A DNA stretch of 64,000 nucleotides. Origin: Agrobacterium larrymoorei. Lineage in GTDB: Bacteria > Pseudomonadota > Alphaproteobacteria > Rhizobiales > Rhizobiaceae. The DNA lies in NCBI RefSeq assembly GCF_030819275.1, contig NZ_JAUTBL010000002.1:684501-748500 (forward strand), in the 5' to 3' direction. Of this stretch, positions 37,972 through 47,619 are shown piece after piece. Each line of letters opens with the position of its first letter. Position 1 is the stretch's first letter. The position numbers were made by a program, and so were the translations under genes. The notes beneath the pieces were generated by a model. It worked only from the letters and a program-made list of their open reading frames with translations. It was not told the DNA's origin and searched no databases.

Positions 37972-38817
37972 TTACTGAGCGGGGAAATTCAGCGGCGCTT
38001 CCATGGCGCGCGCTCCGGATTTGACCAGAATGTGCCAGCTCTGCCCCTTTGGATTGTAGCTCTTCGGCAGACCCTTGATGTTCATGTAGAAGGAAAGCTT
38101 GCGCTTGTCGCGCACAAGGTTTTGCGGCTCGAAATAGGCATATCCCGATGGGCCGGCGACGTAGATATCGGCCTCCTTCGGCGCTCCCTCGGGCAAATAC
38201 AACTCCACACCGAGCAGGGTCTTGTCCGGGGTGATGTGGAAGTTGACTACCTTGAAATCATCCGATGGTGCCTCTGGAAGATTTGCCTTGCTCGACTGGA
38301 TGAAAGCGACCTCTTCTTCCGTGGCTTCTGCCTTCCTGTCGATGTCGAAGCTGGCTTCGAAAGGAATGCAGATGTTGAGGCAGACACCGATAAAGGCCGT
38401 CAGCTTGGCCGCGTCGGCTTCGTGCCCAGCACCAGATTGCAGTGTGATCGGGAAGTTCACAGGCTGGTCGTAGCCGATATCCGTGATGTCATCGTTCTTT
38501 ATCAGCTTCGGCACGGGAAACGACATGGAGGACAGCGTCACACCGCTTGCCGCGTCTGGCTTCAACTGCGGAGGAATGCCAGCTTCGCCCGGTTCACGCC
38601 AGTAAGTGATCCAGCCGGGCTTGAGATCGATCTGAAGCACCGCCTCGATTTTCCCGCTGCTATCGGGGGCCAAGCTGACGATGCGCATGCGCCCACCTTC
38701 GCTCGTTGCCCATTCGGTCGTATCGGCCTTGGCAGTGTCTCCAACGGCAAGCGTGGATAAGAGCGCAATAGAAGCGATGAGAAAAGTGCGAAGGGAGGAG
38801 AAGAACGAAAGGGTCAT
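37972..38817 (-). CDS. Periplasmic DsbD-alpha-like protein
   Basis: This 281-residue secreted protein has a signal peptide (about residues 1-31) and a beta domain resembling the DsbD N-terminal domain. The cysteine pair GVCLNICIPFE (about residues 145-155), which in DsbD passes reducing power in the periplasm, is present. No membrane domain or thioredoxin domain follows, so it is a stand-alone form. Its natural partner is unknown. It lies upstream of the peroxiredoxin on the same strand and diverges from yqgE. Confidence 0.8.
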   Translation of the reverse strand: MTLSFFSSLRTFLIASIALLSTLAVGDTAKADTTEWATSEGGRMRIVSLAPDSSGKIEAVLQIDLKPGWITYWREPGEAGIPPQLKPDAASGVTLSSMSFPVPKLIKNDDITDIGYDQPVNFPITLQSGAGHEADAAKLTAFIGVCLNICIPFEASFDIDRKAEATEEEVAFIQSSKANLPEAPSDDFKVVNFHITPDKTLLGVELYLPEGAPKEADIYVAGPSGYAYFEPQNLVRDKRKLSFYMNIKGLPKSYNPKGQSWHILVKSGARAMEAPLNFPAQ

Positions 38818-38890
38818 AGTCTTCGTCTACCGCAAGCGGCGCGAAGCGACCAGTTACGATTTCGTCTCATTCATCATTTTCGGTTGATTG

Positions 38891-39574
38891 ATGGGGCCGG
38901 ATGCCGCATCCTTATCAAAAGGTGAAACCAGACCGGCGTCGCTATGGGGCGCTGATGGGGAGGCGCTCTTGGCTTTTTCGACCCTCATGGACAAGAAGGA
39001 ACGAGGCTTTCTGGATGGTCAGTTTCTGATCGCCATGCCGGGGCTCGCCAACAGCGCCTTCGAGCGCTCCGTCATTTACATCTGCGCGCATTCGCAGGCC
39101 GGGGCCATGGGATTCATCATCAATCGCGGGCAGCAGATCACTTTCACCGACGTTCTGCTGCACCTCAAGATCATGGACAGCAACGATGCCATCATGCTGC
39201 CCAACCGCACGCGCGAGTTTCCCATTCAGTTTGGCGGGCCGGTGGAGACGGGTAGGGGCTTTGTGCTGCACTCGGATGATTACTCCAGCGAGTCCAGCAT
39301 TCCTGTCAGCGACGACATCTCGCTGACCGCCACACTTGACATCGTGCGGGCCATTTCCAATGGTCGGATGCCACAGCGCGCAACCATGCTGCTCGGCTAT
39401 GCCGGTTGGGCGCCAGGGCAACTCGAAAACGAAATCGCCAATAATGGTTGGCTGAATTGCCCCGCCTCGGAAGAATTGATCTTCGACCGGTCTCTGGATG
39501 ACAAGTATGAGCGCGCCCTTGCTTTGATGGGCGTTGATCCGCGCATGCTTTCGGCCGAGGCAGGGCATGCCTGA
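38891..39574 (+). CDS. YqgE/AlgH family protein
   Basis: This 227-residue protein belongs to the YqgE/AlgH (UPF0301) family. Diagnostic parts are [23 protein letters not shown] near residues 39-61, [12 protein letters not shown] and [16 protein letters not shown]. AlgH influences alginate in Pseudomonas, but the general role is unknown. The first 33 residues are not conserved, so a later start at the ATG at 38987 is possible; neither has a strong ribosome site. It diverges from the DsbD-like gene. Confidence 0.88.
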   Translation: MGPDAASLSKGETRPASLWGADGEALLAFSTLMDKKERGFLDGQFLIAMPGLANSAFERSVIYICAHSQAGAMGFIINRGQQITFTDVLLHLKIMDSNDAIMLPNRTREFPIQFGGPVETGRGFVLHSDDYSSESSIPVSDDISLTATLDIVRAISNGRMPQRATMLLGYAGWAPGQLENEIANNGWLNCPASEELIFDRSLDDKYERALALMGVDPRMLSAEAGHA

Positions 39575-39677
39575 TCTTCGCTACGAAAGCGTAAGATCCA
39601 GAGGAACAAAATTATATTCATGACGTTTTCTCCCCGGTAGCCAGCACCGAGCCTGGCATAAACTAGGGAGAATGATC

Positions 39678-39869
39678 ATGGGTAGCACATCCGACAAGAT
39701 CGCTGGTAAGGCAAATGAAGTTGCTGGCAAGGTAAAGCAGAGCGTCGGTTCTGCCACTGGCAACGACCGTGTGCGCGCTGAAGGTGCTGTACAGGAAACC
39801 AAGGGCAAGGTCCAGGTCGCTGCTGGCAAGGCCAAGGATGCCGTTAAAGACACCGTCGACAGAATGTAA
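39678..39869 (+). CDS. CsbD family stress protein
   Basis: This 63-residue protein is wholly hydrophilic and repeated, with the CsbD pattern [12 protein letters not shown] and [14 protein letters not shown]. Such proteins accumulate during general stress. I start at 39678 because GGGAG stands seven bases before that ATG, whereas the ATG at 39672 would be too close. A 12-bp hairpin ends the transcript at 39929-39963. Confidence 0.85.
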   Translation: MGSTSDKIAGKANEVAGKVKQSVGSATGNDRVRAEGAVQETKGKVQVAAGKAKDAVKDTVDRM

Positions 39870-39928
39870 CAGGACCGCGACGTCTTCGAAATGAGACGGT
39901 CGCGACCTGAATGACCTTCAAAGGTCGC

Positions 39929-39963
39929 AGAGCGCATGTGTTGAAACTCGGCACATGCGCTCT
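39929..39963 (+). terminator. Terminator-like hairpin after csbD
   Basis: AGAGCGCATGTG pairs perfectly with CACATGCGCTCT (12 bp) around an 11-base loop. The 3' flank is TCGCTTGTG, only moderately T-rich. It lies 60 bases after the csbD stop. Confidence 0.6.
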
Positions 39964-40013
39964 TCGCTTGTGCAGTCAATTTCGCCAATCAGTCGTGATA
40001 CCCGGAGATAGTG

Positions 40014-41183
40014 ATGCAACTTTTCTCGTGCGCTGCCTGCGGACAGCCCGTTCACTTCGATAACCGCTCCTGTGTTCGATGCGGTCATCGTCTTGCCTTC
40101 GTACCGGAGACGCTTTCAATGGAAGCGTTGGATCCAGCAGGCGACCCCCTATGGACGCTGGTATCGAGGCCTGATCATCAGGTTCGCTTCTGCGCCAATG
40201 AAGTCAACGACATCTGCAACTGGGCAGTGCCATCTGACAGCGAAACGCCGTTCTGCCCCGCCTGCAACCATAACCGTCTTGTGCCGGATGCCTCCACCCA
40301 GGAAGGCATTGAACAATGGCGGCGTCTTAGCCAGGCCCAGCGGCATCTCTTCTACTCCATGCTGCGCTTGAATCTGCCCCATCCGAACCGCGATGCCGAT
40401 CCGCGGGGCGGCTTGGTGTTCGACTTCCTGGTGGATGAGATCGCTCCCGACGGATCCGTGATCCCTGCCATGACGGGCCATGATGAGGGCCTCATCGCCA
40501 TTCGCGCGGCTGAAGCGGATGATGTGACGCGTGAGCAGGTCCGCGCCAATATGAACGAGCCCTACCGGACCATGCTTGGTCATTTCCGCCACGAGGTCGG
40601 TCACTTCATCTGGAACAAGCTGGTCCGCGACGCTGGCCGCCTTGAGGCTTTCCGCGCCGCATTCGGCGACGAGCGCGAGGATTATGGCGAGGCGCTGAAA
40701 CGCAATTACGAAGAAGGACCGAAGCCCGGCTGGCAGGAGATCTACATCAGCTCCTACGCCTCGGTTCATCCTTGGGAGGACTTCGCCGAGTGCTTTGCCC
40801 ACTATCTCCACATCGTCGACACGCTTGAAACGGCCCATGCTTTTGGCATTGCCATCGAGCCGGAAGGTCATGAGGAAATGGCAACGGAAGTGGCGTTCGA
40901 TCCCTATCGTGCAAGAAGCGCGCAGCGACTGGTCAATGCATGGGTGCCGCTCAGCGTTGCGCTGAACTCCATGCAGCGTAGTATGGGTGAGGCAGATCTC
41001 TACCCCTTCGTTCTGGTGCCGGCTGTCGTCGAGAAGCTACAATTCGTCCATGACTTGCTACATGGAAAAATCCCGGCGAATTCCGACTTCGGCGGACAAG
41101 GACCAGTCACAGACTATCAGGCCTCTCAGCCGCAAGCCGAGCAGCAGTCAGGCGCGTTTGAAAACCTGAAAGCGCTCGCGTAG
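40014..41183 (+). CDS. Putative zinc-binding metallopeptidase with N-terminal zinc ribbon (DUF2248-type)
   Basis: This 389-residue protein opens with a zinc ribbon of two CxxC pairs (CAACG, CVRCGH; residues 6-26) and a further CPAC pair (about 81-84). A metallopeptidase domain follows with the HEVGH motif in GHFRHEVGHFIWN (about residues 190-202) and the downstream ligand region EDFAECFAHYLH. Zincin-type activity is therefore plausible but unproven. No signal peptide is present, so it should be cytoplasmic. GGAG is seven bases before the ATG at 40014. Its last 36 bases overlap, tail to tail, the GGDEF-EAL gene on the other strand. Confidence 0.85.
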   Translation: MQLFSCAACGQPVHFDNRSCVRCGHRLAFVPETLSMEALDPAGDPLWTLVSRPDHQVRFCANEVNDICNWAVPSDSETPFCPACNHNRLVPDASTQEGIEQWRRLSQAQRHLFYSMLRLNLPHPNRDADPRGGLVFDFLVDEIAPDGSVIPAMTGHDEGLIAIRAAEADDVTREQVRANMNEPYRTMLGHFRHEVGHFIWNKLVRDAGRLEAFRAAFGDEREDYGEALKRNYEEGPKPGWQEIYISSYASVHPWEDFAECFAHYLHIVDTLETAHAFGIAIEPEGHEEMATEVAFDPYRARSAQRLVNAWVPLSVALNSMQRSMGEADLYPFVLVPAVVEKLQFVHDLLHGKIPANSDFGGQGPVTDYQASQPQAEQQSGAFENLKALA

Positions 41184-44069
41184 CAACCGAAGTGCTGCGT
41201 CCGGCGTATCCGGCGTCCCAAACAGGAAGCTCTGCCCGTAATGACAATTCATGCGGGCGAGCTCCGCCGCATCCTCAGGCGTTTCGATGCCTTCCGCCAC
41301 CACCTGCATTTCAAGCGCACGCGCCATGGCAATGATCGAGCGAAGCAGCACGTTTCGCTTGTCACTGGTGTTGGCAATCAGTGCCTTGTCGAGCTTGATC
41401 GTGTCGAAGGGGAAGCGCGTCAGATAGGCAAGTGACGAATAGCCGGTGCCGAAATCGTCGAGCGCGAGACTGAGGCCGGTCTCCTTGAGCTTCGCCAGAA
41501 CGAGCCGCGCCTGCTCAGGATTCTCCATGACGATCGATTCCGTCAGCTCCAGCTTAAGTTGCTGCGGATTGCAGCGTGTCCGCTGCAGCATGCTACGAAC
41601 GTCGTTATAGAGTTCGTTGTTCAGCAGTTGCGCACTGGAAATATTAACCGAGATGAAGATCGGCAGCTTGTCGATCGCATGTTGCCAATCCATCAAATCA
41701 TTTGCCGCGCGCTCCAGCGCGAACATGCCAAGTGGTTCGATAAGGCCGGAAGCCTCCGCAATCGGAATGAATTCACTTGGCGGGATATTGCCGCGCTTAG
41801 GGTGTTCCCAGCGCATCAAGGCTTCAAAGCCAGCTAGATCGCCATTGTCCAGTTTAACAATCGGCTGATAGGCAAGCGTGAGCTCCTTGCGTTCAAGCGC
41901 GCGGCGTAGGTCGCTTTCCATTTGCAGACGGTCGGTACCGGACGTACGGAAGGCGGGACGGAAGGGCTCGACGCGGTTGCCGCCCGCGCGTTTTGCACGG
42001 TACATGGCAAGTTCCGCGTCGCTCAACAGACCAGGGGCGTTTTCCTGTTGGTCGATCCAGGACACCAGACCGATCGAAGCCGTCAGGATGATCTCGCGAT
42101 TGGCGAAATTGATCGGCACCATGATCGCCTTGTTCACTGCATCGGCAAAGTCGGCCACGCGCTGTGGGTCGCGTTCCGAGACGAGGATCAGGCCGAACTC
42201 GTCGCCGCCAAGACGCGCTAGCGTATCCTGAGGCTTTAGAAGACGGCGCAGACGGCGCGTCAGTGCGATCAGAATGTTGTCGCCAGCGGCAATCCCAAGC
42301 GTGTCATTCACCAGCTTGTAGCGATCGATATCGATGGCCATCACCGTGGGGCGAACCGTATCGCCATCTGGCGCCAGGTTTAACATAGATTGCAGACGGT
42401 CGAGGAAGACCTGACGGTTCGGAAGGCCGGTCAGATTGTCGTTCAGCGCGTCCTGCAACAGGCGCTCGACGGAATTCTTTTGCTCTGTGATGTCGGTAAT
42501 GGTGCCGACGCAACGGATAATTTCGCCGTTCGAACCGAGAACAGGACGCGCGCGGATTTGCAGCCAATGGAAGTGTCCGTCTTCGGCGCGAATGCGGAAC
42601 TCATGGTTCAGCCGCCCTTTGCGATGATCCAGCAACACGTCGAGCGTCGCCTTGAACCGGTCGCGGTCGTCCGGGTGCAGGCGAGGCAGCCAGTTGCGCG
42701 CAGCGCCATGCATCGTGCCGGGATGCAGTCCGAGCTTGATCGATACGTCAGGTGTCGTGACGATGCGGTCACGCGTCACGTCCCAATCCCACACCGTATC
42801 GCCGCTGCCGGTCAGCGCCAGCGACTGGCGCTCGAGATCGGAGAAGAGGCCTTGCTGGTAAGCACTTCCGGCAAAAGCATGCTGAATGACGGTAAAGCCG
42901 ATCAGAAGCACGATGAGAACGAGGCCACCGCCAAGCGCCGGCTGTACGATGTCATTGTCCAACTGGCCCGTCACCGTCAGCCAGCCGCCGAAGAGCCAAA
43001 CAAGGATCAGCGCCCAGGACGGCACGAGCAGAATGGCGCGGTCGTAGCGGTTGAAGCCGAGATAGATGATCAGCACGATACCGACGGTCGCGGTCAGCGC
43101 GAAGGAAACGCGCGCGATCCCCGATGCAATCGATGGATCGTAGATCGCCACGCCGAAAAGCGCGCCCAGTCCGATGATCCAGGCGAATGTCGCGTAACCC
43201 AGATGCGCGTGCCATCTGTTCAAATTCAGATAGGTGAACAGGAAGACCACGAAGCTGGAGGCGAGCGCCACTTCGGCGCCCGCCCTCCACATTCGCTCGT
43301 CGCTTGATGTTACGGTGATGAGCTTTTCGAGGAAGCCGAAATCGACGCAGATATAGGCAAGCACCGCCCAGGCGAGTGCCGCCGAAGCCGGCAGAACCGA
43401 CGTGCCCTTGACGACGAAAAGAATGGTCAGAAGAACGGCGAGAAGACCGGCGATCCCCAGCACGATGCCGCGATAGAGCGTGAAGGCGTTGATCGTGTCC
43501 TTGTAGGCCTCCGGCTCCCAGAGATAGAGCTGCGGCAGCTGTGGGGTGGAAAGCTCTGCCACGAAAGTAATGACCGCGCCCGGGTTCAGCGTAATGCGGA
43601 AGACGTCGGCGTCGGGGCTTGGCTGGCGGTCCAACGCAAAGCCTTCGCTCGGGGTGATGGCGATGATCCGCTGCGAGCCGAGATCCGGCCAGAAGAGCTT
43701 GGAATTGACCAGACGGAAGTGCGGCGCGACGATGACGCGCTCAAGCTGCTCTTCCGAGACGTTGGCAAGCGCAAAGACCGCCCAGTCGCCTTGGTGGGCG
43801 GGAGAGCTTGCGCGCACTTCGATGCGCCGGCGAATACCGTCCGGCCCCGGAGCGGTCGAAACCTGAAAGGCCTCGCCCTGGTTGGCGTAGATATCGGTGG
43901 TGGCGGTCAGATCGAGCGCATTGTCGTCGCGGGAAATCTTGACCGGCTCGAAGGCGAACGCCTGGCTGGAGAAAACGGCGCAGAAGAACAGCAGCGCTGT
44001 CGCACATGTTTTCGCCGGTAGGTGTTTCAACAGGCGCGACACAAGGCTCATATATGTCATCAATCTCAC
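41148..44069 (-). CDS. Membrane cyclic di-GMP signalling protein with 7TM-type sensor, PAS, GGDEF and EAL
   Basis: This 973-residue protein has a signal peptide (residues 20-40), a periplasmic beta domain (about 41-190), seven predicted membrane helices (about 198-400), a PAS domain (about 430-545), then GGDEF and EAL domains. The layout matches 7TMR-DISM-type receptors. GGDEF is intact (RLGGDEFGLI) and the place of the RxxD inhibitory site reads KPQD. The EAL residues are all present: FEALMRW, SVNISSAQ, ELTES, LDDFGTGYS, KLDK, AEGIET. It starts at GTG 44069, overlapping the GNAT stop by GTGA, so translation is coupled. Its 3' end overlaps the metallopeptidase gene. Confidence 0.9.
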   Translation of the reverse strand: MRLMTYMSLVSRLLKHLPAKTCATALLFFCAVFSSQAFAFEPVKISRDDNALDLTATTDIYANQGEAFQVSTAPGPDGIRRRIEVRASSPAHQGDWAVFALANVSEEQLERVIVAPHFRLVNSKLFWPDLGSQRIIAITPSEGFALDRQPSPDADVFRITLNPGAVITFVAELSTPQLPQLYLWEPEAYKDTINAFTLYRGIVLGIAGLLAVLLTILFVVKGTSVLPASAALAWAVLAYICVDFGFLEKLITVTSSDERMWRAGAEVALASSFVVFLFTYLNLNRWHAHLGYATFAWIIGLGALFGVAIYDPSIASGIARVSFALTATVGIVLIIYLGFNRYDRAILLVPSWALILVWLFGGWLTVTGQLDNDIVQPALGGGLVLIVLLIGFTVIQHAFAGSAYQQGLFSDLERQSLALTGSGDTVWDWDVTRDRIVTTPDVSIKLGLHPGTMHGAARNWLPRLHPDDRDRFKATLDVLLDHRKGRLNHEFRIRAEDGHFHWLQIRARPVLGSNGEIIRCVGTITDITEQKNSVERLLQDALNDNLTGLPNRQVFLDRLQSMLNLAPDGDTVRPTVMAIDIDRYKLVNDTLGIAAGDNILIALTRRLRRLLKPQDTLARLGGDEFGLILVSERDPQRVADFADAVNKAIMVPINFANREIILTASIGLVSWIDQQENAPGLLSDAELAMYRAKRAGGNRVEPFRPAFRTSGTDRLQMESDLRRALERKELTLAYQPIVKLDNGDLAGFEALMRWEHPKRGNIPPSEFIPIAEASGLIEPLGMFALERAANDLMDWQHAIDKLPIFISVNISSAQLLNNELYNDVRSMLQRTRCNPQQLKLELTESIVMENPEQARLVLAKLKETGLSLALDDFGTGYSSLAYLTRFPFDTIKLDKALIANTSDKRNVLLRSIIAMARALEMQVVAEGIETPEDAAELARMNCHYGQSFLFGTPDTPDAALRLLRERFQVFKRA

Positions 44070-44656
44070 TGAGTCCTGCCGGAACCGTGTTTATCGGCAA
44101 TCAGCGAAAACATGACGTGGTCCCGCCACTCGCCGTTTATTTTCAAATATTCGCGCAAGAGGCCTTCCCGCTGAAAGCCGGCATTTTCGAGCAGCCGGAT
44201 GCTTTTGAAGTTGTCTGGAATACAGGCTGCCTCAATACGGTGCAACTGAAGTCCATTGAAGATGTAGGGTATTACCAGTTTTAATGCGGCAGACATATGG
44301 CCGTGACGCGCATGGGCTTCACCCATCCAATATCCGATCATGCAGCTTTGTGCAGCACCCCTGCGGATGTAGCCGATGGTGATGCCACCGATCAGCGTTC
44401 CGTCCGCAAGAAAGAGCAGAAGTGAGACGGCCGTGCCGGAGGAAAATTCCTGGTTGTTGCGGGTGACGCGTACGCGAAACGAACTTTCGGTCAGTTCGTC
44501 GCTTCGCCAGGTCGGCTCCCATGGCTGAAGAAAGCCGCGGCTTTCCGATCGCAGCTTGTGCCACTGGCGGTAGTCGGAATAACGCGGCAGTCTCAGCAGA
44601 TAGTTTGCGTTGCGAAGTTCCGGCGTATCACTGTTGCGGGAGAGAAAGCGCAGCAT
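44066..44656 (-). CDS. GNAT-family N-acetyltransferase (RimJ/RimL-like)
   Basis: This 196-residue enzyme transfers an acetyl group from acetyl-CoA, possibly to protein N-termini as RimJ does. The acetyl-CoA fold appears as TLIGGITIGYIRRGAAQSC, with MIGYWMGEAHARHGHMSAAL and RIEAACIPDNFKSIRLLENAGF (about residues 139-160). The glutamate/arginine patterns fit the RimJ/L branch. Substrate is unknown. Its stop codon overlaps the start of the GGDEF-EAL gene, which could mean a functional link. Confidence 0.88.
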   Translation of the reverse strand: MLRFLSRNSDTPELRNANYLLRLPRYSDYRQWHKLRSESRGFLQPWEPTWRSDELTESSFRVRVTRNNQEFSSGTAVSLLLFLADGTLIGGITIGYIRRGAAQSCMIGYWMGEAHARHGHMSAALKLVIPYIFNGLQLHRIEAACIPDNFKSIRLLENAGFQREGLLREYLKINGEWRDHVMFSLIADKHGSGRTQ

Positions 44657-44695
44657 CTAGTCATCCAACACCATGCTGCGGATCAGTCTCTGCCG

Positions 44696-45994
44696 TCAGC
44701 CGTTTGCCGTTATCTTCATGGATGGCGCCGCAGAAAGCCCCGCCGTGATGTCAGACAGCGGCGCGAGGTTTTCCAAGGGGCCGATCGCGGACAATGTCGG
44801 GACTTTATCGAAAAACAGACGTCCTGCAAGATCGGTCAACCGCTCGCGAGTGATGTCGCCAAGGCGCGTCATCATCTCGTCATTGGGGATGGGACGACCG
44901 TAGAGCATCATCTGGCGGGCAATCTGGCCAGCGCGTGCCGCTGGGCTTTCCTGGCCCATCAGCAACTGCGCACGGATCTGCGCCCGAGCGCGATCAATCT
45001 CTTCTTGATAGATGACCTCGGAGGACTTGCGCAGTTCTTCGGTGATGACCGGAACCAGTTCCGCCAGATCGCTGCTGCCGGTTGCGGCGTGAATGCCGAA
45101 AATGCCGGTATCGGAAAAGCCCCAGTGGAAGGCGTAGACCGAATAGCAAAGACCGCGATATTCGCGCACTTCCTGGAAGAGGCGGGACGACATGCCGCCG
45201 CCAAGAATATTGGCCAGAATCTGCGAACAGTAGAAGTCGCGGGCGTGGTAGGCCTTGCCCTCGAAGCCGAGCAGAATCTGCGCATCCATAAGATCGCGCG
45301 TCTCGCGGATTTCGCCGCCCGTATAGATGGCTTTTTCGATGATCGGCGTGGCTTCGGGCTTTTGCGGCAGGCTGGAAAAGCGCTGTTCGACCTGCTTGAC
45401 GAAGATTTCGTGATCGACAGCGCCGGCCGCAACGACGAAGATCCGGTCCGTCGTGTAATTGCGACCGAGATAATGGCGGATCTGCGCCGTGGTGAAGGAC
45501 TGTACCGTTTCCGGTGTACCAAGGATCGGGCGACCGATGGTCTGGTCGCGATAGGCAACGCCGGAAAAATTATCGAACACGACGTCATCGGGCGTGTCGG
45601 TGGCCGCACCGATTTCCTGCAGGATGACGTTCTTTTCACGTTCGAGTTCCGCCTCGTCGAAAGCGGACTCCGTCAGGATATCGGCAAGAATGTCGACAGC
45701 CAGCGGAACGTGATCCTTCAGCACGCGAGCATAATAGGATGTGGTTTCGGTGGAAGTCGCGGCGTTGACTTCGCCGCCGACATTCTCGATCTCCTCGGCG
45801 ATCTGCCGCGCCGTGCGGCGCGCCGTACCCTTGAACGCCATATGCTCGAGCAGATGCGCGATGCCGTGCTCGTCATCCGTCTCGTTGCGCGAACCTGATT
45901 TTATCCACACGCCGAGAGCAACGCTTTCGAGGTGAGGCATTCTTTCGGTGACGACTGTCAACCCGGACGACAACCGGGTTACGTTCACATTCAT
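44696..45994 (-). CDS. M16-family zinc protease (mitochondrial processing peptidase-like)
   Basis: This 432-residue peptidase is of the pitrilysin family. The inverted zinc motif HLLEHMAFKGT (His-x-x-Glu-His) is near residues 46-56, with the distal Glu about 77 residues later in the EKNVILQEIGAATD region. It resembles the rhizobial peptidases with one active and one inactive half domain in the same chain. The role may be peptide or signal-sequence turnover. The ATG at 45994 is preferred; a GTG at 46000 is an alternative with GGAA upstream. thrC ends 15 bases before it. Confidence 0.9.
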   Translation of the reverse strand: MNVNVTRLSSGLTVVTERMPHLESVALGVWIKSGSRNETDDEHGIAHLLEHMAFKGTARRTARQIAEEIENVGGEVNAATSTETTSYYARVLKDHVPLAVDILADILTESAFDEAELEREKNVILQEIGAATDTPDDVVFDNFSGVAYRDQTIGRPILGTPETVQSFTTAQIRHYLGRNYTTDRIFVVAAGAVDHEIFVKQVEQRFSSLPQKPEATPIIEKAIYTGGEIRETRDLMDAQILLGFEGKAYHARDFYCSQILANILGGGMSSRLFQEVREYRGLCYSVYAFHWGFSDTGIFGIHAATGSSDLAELVPVITEELRKSSEVIYQEEIDRARAQIRAQLLMGQESPAARAGQIARQMMLYGRPIPNDEMMTRLGDITRERLTDLAGRLFFDKVPTLSAIGPLENLAPLSDITAGLSAAPSMKITANG

Positions 45995-46015
45995 TTCCAC
46001 GTCTTTCCGCGTCGC

Positions 46016-47413
46016 TCAGTCGTTGGCGCGAGCATGCTTGCCGATGAAGGTCTCCACGGCGTCAAGCTCTGCTTCCAGGACGTCGAAACGCTCCTCCCGG
46101 TTCATAAGATCAGCTAGCCATACTGGTAGGGCAGGATCAATTGCGCAAGCGGATTTTACGGCGTCGGGGAATTTCGCCGGATGCGCGGTGGAAAGAACCA
46201 CCATCGGGCTGTTTGTTTTTTCGTACTTTTTCGCTACATGAACCGCCGTTGCCGTGTGCGGATCGAGCAGATAACCGGTCTCGTTCAGCGTATCGCGAAT
46301 GGTCGCGGCGACTTGCTTTTCGGTCGCACGACCTGCGCGGAAGTCTCGCTTGATCACCTTCATCGCCGCTTCGGAAATCTGGAAGGCGCCCGATTGCTTC
46401 AGGCCATCCATAGAACGCTTGATCTCGTTCGAGTCGCGATCATAGGCTTCAAAAAGCAAGCGCTCAAAATTCGAAGAAATCTGGATGTCCATCGACGGCG
46501 AGGTGGTGGCGTGCACGCCGCGCATCTCGTAGCGGCCAGTCTTCAGGGTGCGCGCCAGAATGTCGTTGTCATTGGTGGCAATCACCAGCTTGTCGATCGG
46601 CAGGCCCATCTGCTTGGCCACGTAGCCCGCAAAAATATCGCCGAAGTTGCCAGTCGGCACAGTGAAGGAAACCTTGCGGTCCGGCGCGCCGAGCGAAATG
46701 GCGGTGGTGAAGTAATAGACCACCTGCGCCATGATGCGCGCCCAGTTGATCGAGTTCACACCGGAAAGCTTGACGCCATCACGGAATTTAGCGTCGTTGA
46801 ACATCTCTTTGACGAGGTTCTGGCAGTCGTCGAAGTTTCCGTTGATTGCAAGCGCATGCACGTTCGAAGCGGTGGAACTGGTCATCTGACGCTGCTGCAC
46901 CGGCGAGACCTTGCCATGCGGGAAGAGAATGAAGATGTCGGTGCGGTCGCGACCGGCAAAGGCATCGATCGCGGCGCCGCCCGTGTCGCCGGATGTGGCG
47001 CCAACGATCGTCGCACGTTGGCCACGTTGCGCAAGGGTGTAGTCCATCAGCCGGGCGAGCAACTGCATGGCGACATCCTTGAACGCCAATGTCGTGCCAT
47101 GGAAAAGTTCGAGAATGAAGCTGTTCGGCCCGGTCTGCACGAGCGGAGCGACGGCCGGATGACGGAAGGTCGCGTAGGCGTCGTCGATCATCGAACGGAA
47201 ATCCTTTTCAGGAATTTCCCCGCCGGTGAAGCGATAAAGGACCTCGAACGCGATGTCCTGATAACTTTTGCCACGAAGTGCGCGAATTTCCTTCTTTTTC
47301 ATCGTCGGCCATTCGCTCGGAACGTAAAGGCCGCCATCGCGCGCGAGACCTGCCAGCAGCGCATCGGAAAAACCAAGCGATGGGGCGCTGCCCCTGGTCG
47401 AAACATATTTCAC
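46016..47413 (-). CDS. thrC: Threonine synthase
   Basis: ThrC converts O-phosphohomoserine to threonine with pyridoxal phosphate. The 465 residues include the lysine in LAFKDVAMQLLARL (about residues 109-122), the phosphate loop GATSGDTGGAAIDAFAGRD and the later SGVNSINWARIMAQ. The start is GTG at 47413 with AAGGA eight bases upstream. It is followed closely by the M16 protease. Its partner enzyme thrB lies elsewhere in the window at 32740. Confidence 0.96.
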   Translation of the reverse strand: MKYVSTRGSAPSLGFSDALLAGLARDGGLYVPSEWPTMKKKEIRALRGKSYQDIAFEVLYRFTGGEIPEKDFRSMIDDAYATFRHPAVAPLVQTGPNSFILELFHGTTLAFKDVAMQLLARLMDYTLAQRGQRATIVGATSGDTGGAAIDAFAGRDRTDIFILFPHGKVSPVQQRQMTSSTASNVHALAINGNFDDCQNLVKEMFNDAKFRDGVKLSGVNSINWARIMAQVVYYFTTAISLGAPDRKVSFTVPTGNFGDIFAGYVAKQMGLPIDKLVIATNDNDILARTLKTGRYEMRGVHATTSPSMDIQISSNFERLLFEAYDRDSNEIKRSMDGLKQSGAFQISEAAMKVIKRDFRAGRATEKQVAATIRDTLNETGYLLDPHTATAVHVAKKYEKTNSPMVVLSTAHPAKFPDAVKSACAIDPALPVWLADLMNREERFDVLEAELDAVETFIGKHARAND

Positions 47414-47619
47414 GGAAATCGTCCTTCGTCGTCGTCACCAGTCAAGCCGTACGAACCACTGGCGCGGGAATTTCGTCCATTTTGCAAAAATGGCGCAAAT
47501 CCGAACGCAACCATCGATTTTTTCCGGCGCCGCTGCTATAGACCATCGCCGACAGGCAAGGAAGGCCAATAAATTGCATCTCCGGCCTGTCGCGGAATTG
47601 TTTTAGAGGGTGGAACAGA

